14,653 nucleotides of DNA from positions 1-14,653 of the forward strand of contig JAPLBK010000049.1 of the NCBI GenBank assembly GCA_026392775.1. The letters are read 5' to 3'. Position 1 is the first letter of the stretch. Each line of letters starts with the position of its first letter. The notes beneath the pieces are model-generated. The model was not told the DNA's origin. It worked only from the letters and a program-made list of their open reading frames with translations, and made no database searches. Of the stretch, positions 14,455 through 14,653 are shown one piece after another. The stretch is from Actinomycetota bacterium. GTDB taxonomy: Bacteria; Actinomycetota; Actinomycetes; Nanopelagicales; Nanopelagicaceae. The translations under genes were made by a program, and so were the position numbers.

Positions 14455-14653
14455 TTACTTCGTAGCGGATCTTGCGCGTGCAGCTCGTGCTAAAAATAAT
14501 GCAAAGACAAGTGCCAGAACAATTCCGGTATTAACGCCCATTTCCATCAGAGAGCGGTTGAAGTATTCCGTTGTCTTCTGTTTTTCCATAGTCAGTGAAG
14601 CTCCGACTGTGAGGATATGTCGGACAGCGGCAATCACACCGATGATCAAGAAG
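14455..14653 (-). CDS. Partial membrane protein, possibly PsiE-like
   Basis: The C-terminal 65 residues of a gene that continues beyond the window edge on the minus strand; the frame is still open at the last bases, so an apparent TTG start at 14649 is not convincing. Two hydrophobic segments are visible, FLIIGVIAAVRHILTVGAS and MGVNTGIVLALVFALFLA, joined by a charged loop (MEKQKTTEYFNR) and ending in a basic tail (RAARARSATK). The layout and the AVRHILTVGA segment recall the last two helices of the phosphate-starvation-inducible E (PsiE) family. That is a weak recognition from a fragment; an unrelated small membrane protein is possible. It converges on the catabolic operon across the stem-loop and is probably unrelated to it. 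Confidence 0.5.
   Translation of the reverse strand, partial: FLIIGVIAAVRHILTVGASLTMEKQKTTEYFNRSLMEMGVNTGIVLALVFALFLARAARARSATK

Overview
This window is a gene-dense catabolic and transport locus from a bacterium. The base composition leans AT-rich, intergenic gaps are very short, and several starts overlap the previous stop. Clear AGGAG/GGGAG Shine-Dalgarno sites, GTG starts and a Gram-positive-looking gene set suggest a streamlined actinobacterium, possibly of the freshwater Nanopelagicales/acI type. That assignment is an inference from style and gene content. There is no rRNA, phylogenetic marker, mobile element, CRISPR array or tRNA here.

Layout. Bases 1-1990 are the tail of an operon that starts outside the window: a partial short-chain dehydrogenase, then a D-lactate-dehydrogenase-type FAD enzyme starting one base after the SDR stop. 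A well-formed promoter (TTGACG, 17 bases, TAGCAT) with a perfect palindrome CTTGTATACAAG at the expected start site follows. It drives a second operon (2095-7421): an alkyl-DHAP-synthase-like FAD oxidase, a ketose-3-epimerase-like TIM barrel, a Tm-1-like (UPF0261) protein, a creatininase-family hydrolase and a GntR/FCD repressor. A second copy of the palindrome (CTTGTATACAGG) sits in the promoter region before 7536. It heads a third operon (7536-14380) encoding a complete branched-chain-amino-acid-type (HAAT) ABC importer in the order livH, livM, binding protein, livG, livF, then a Gfo/Idh/MocA dehydrogenase and a second TIM-barrel isomerase/epimerase. A 17-bp stem-loop at 14397-14442 separates this operon from a converging partial membrane-protein gene, possibly PsiE-like.

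How it fits together. The GntR protein probably binds both palindromes and co-regulates the importer and the enzymes. The simplest model is uptake of an organic substrate (sugar acid, polyol, cyclitol, glycoside or hydroxy acid), oxidation by the Gfo/Idh and FAD enzymes, epimerisation by the two TIM barrels and hydrolysis by the creatininase-family enzyme. I recognise the families but not a published pathway with this combination. The Tm-1-like protein has no settled enzymatic role, so the substrate is unknown. The most unusual non-coding structure is a perfect 15-bp inverted repeat with a 4-base loop inside the start of livG. Together with the stem-loops before the binding-protein gene, it brackets that gene's message.
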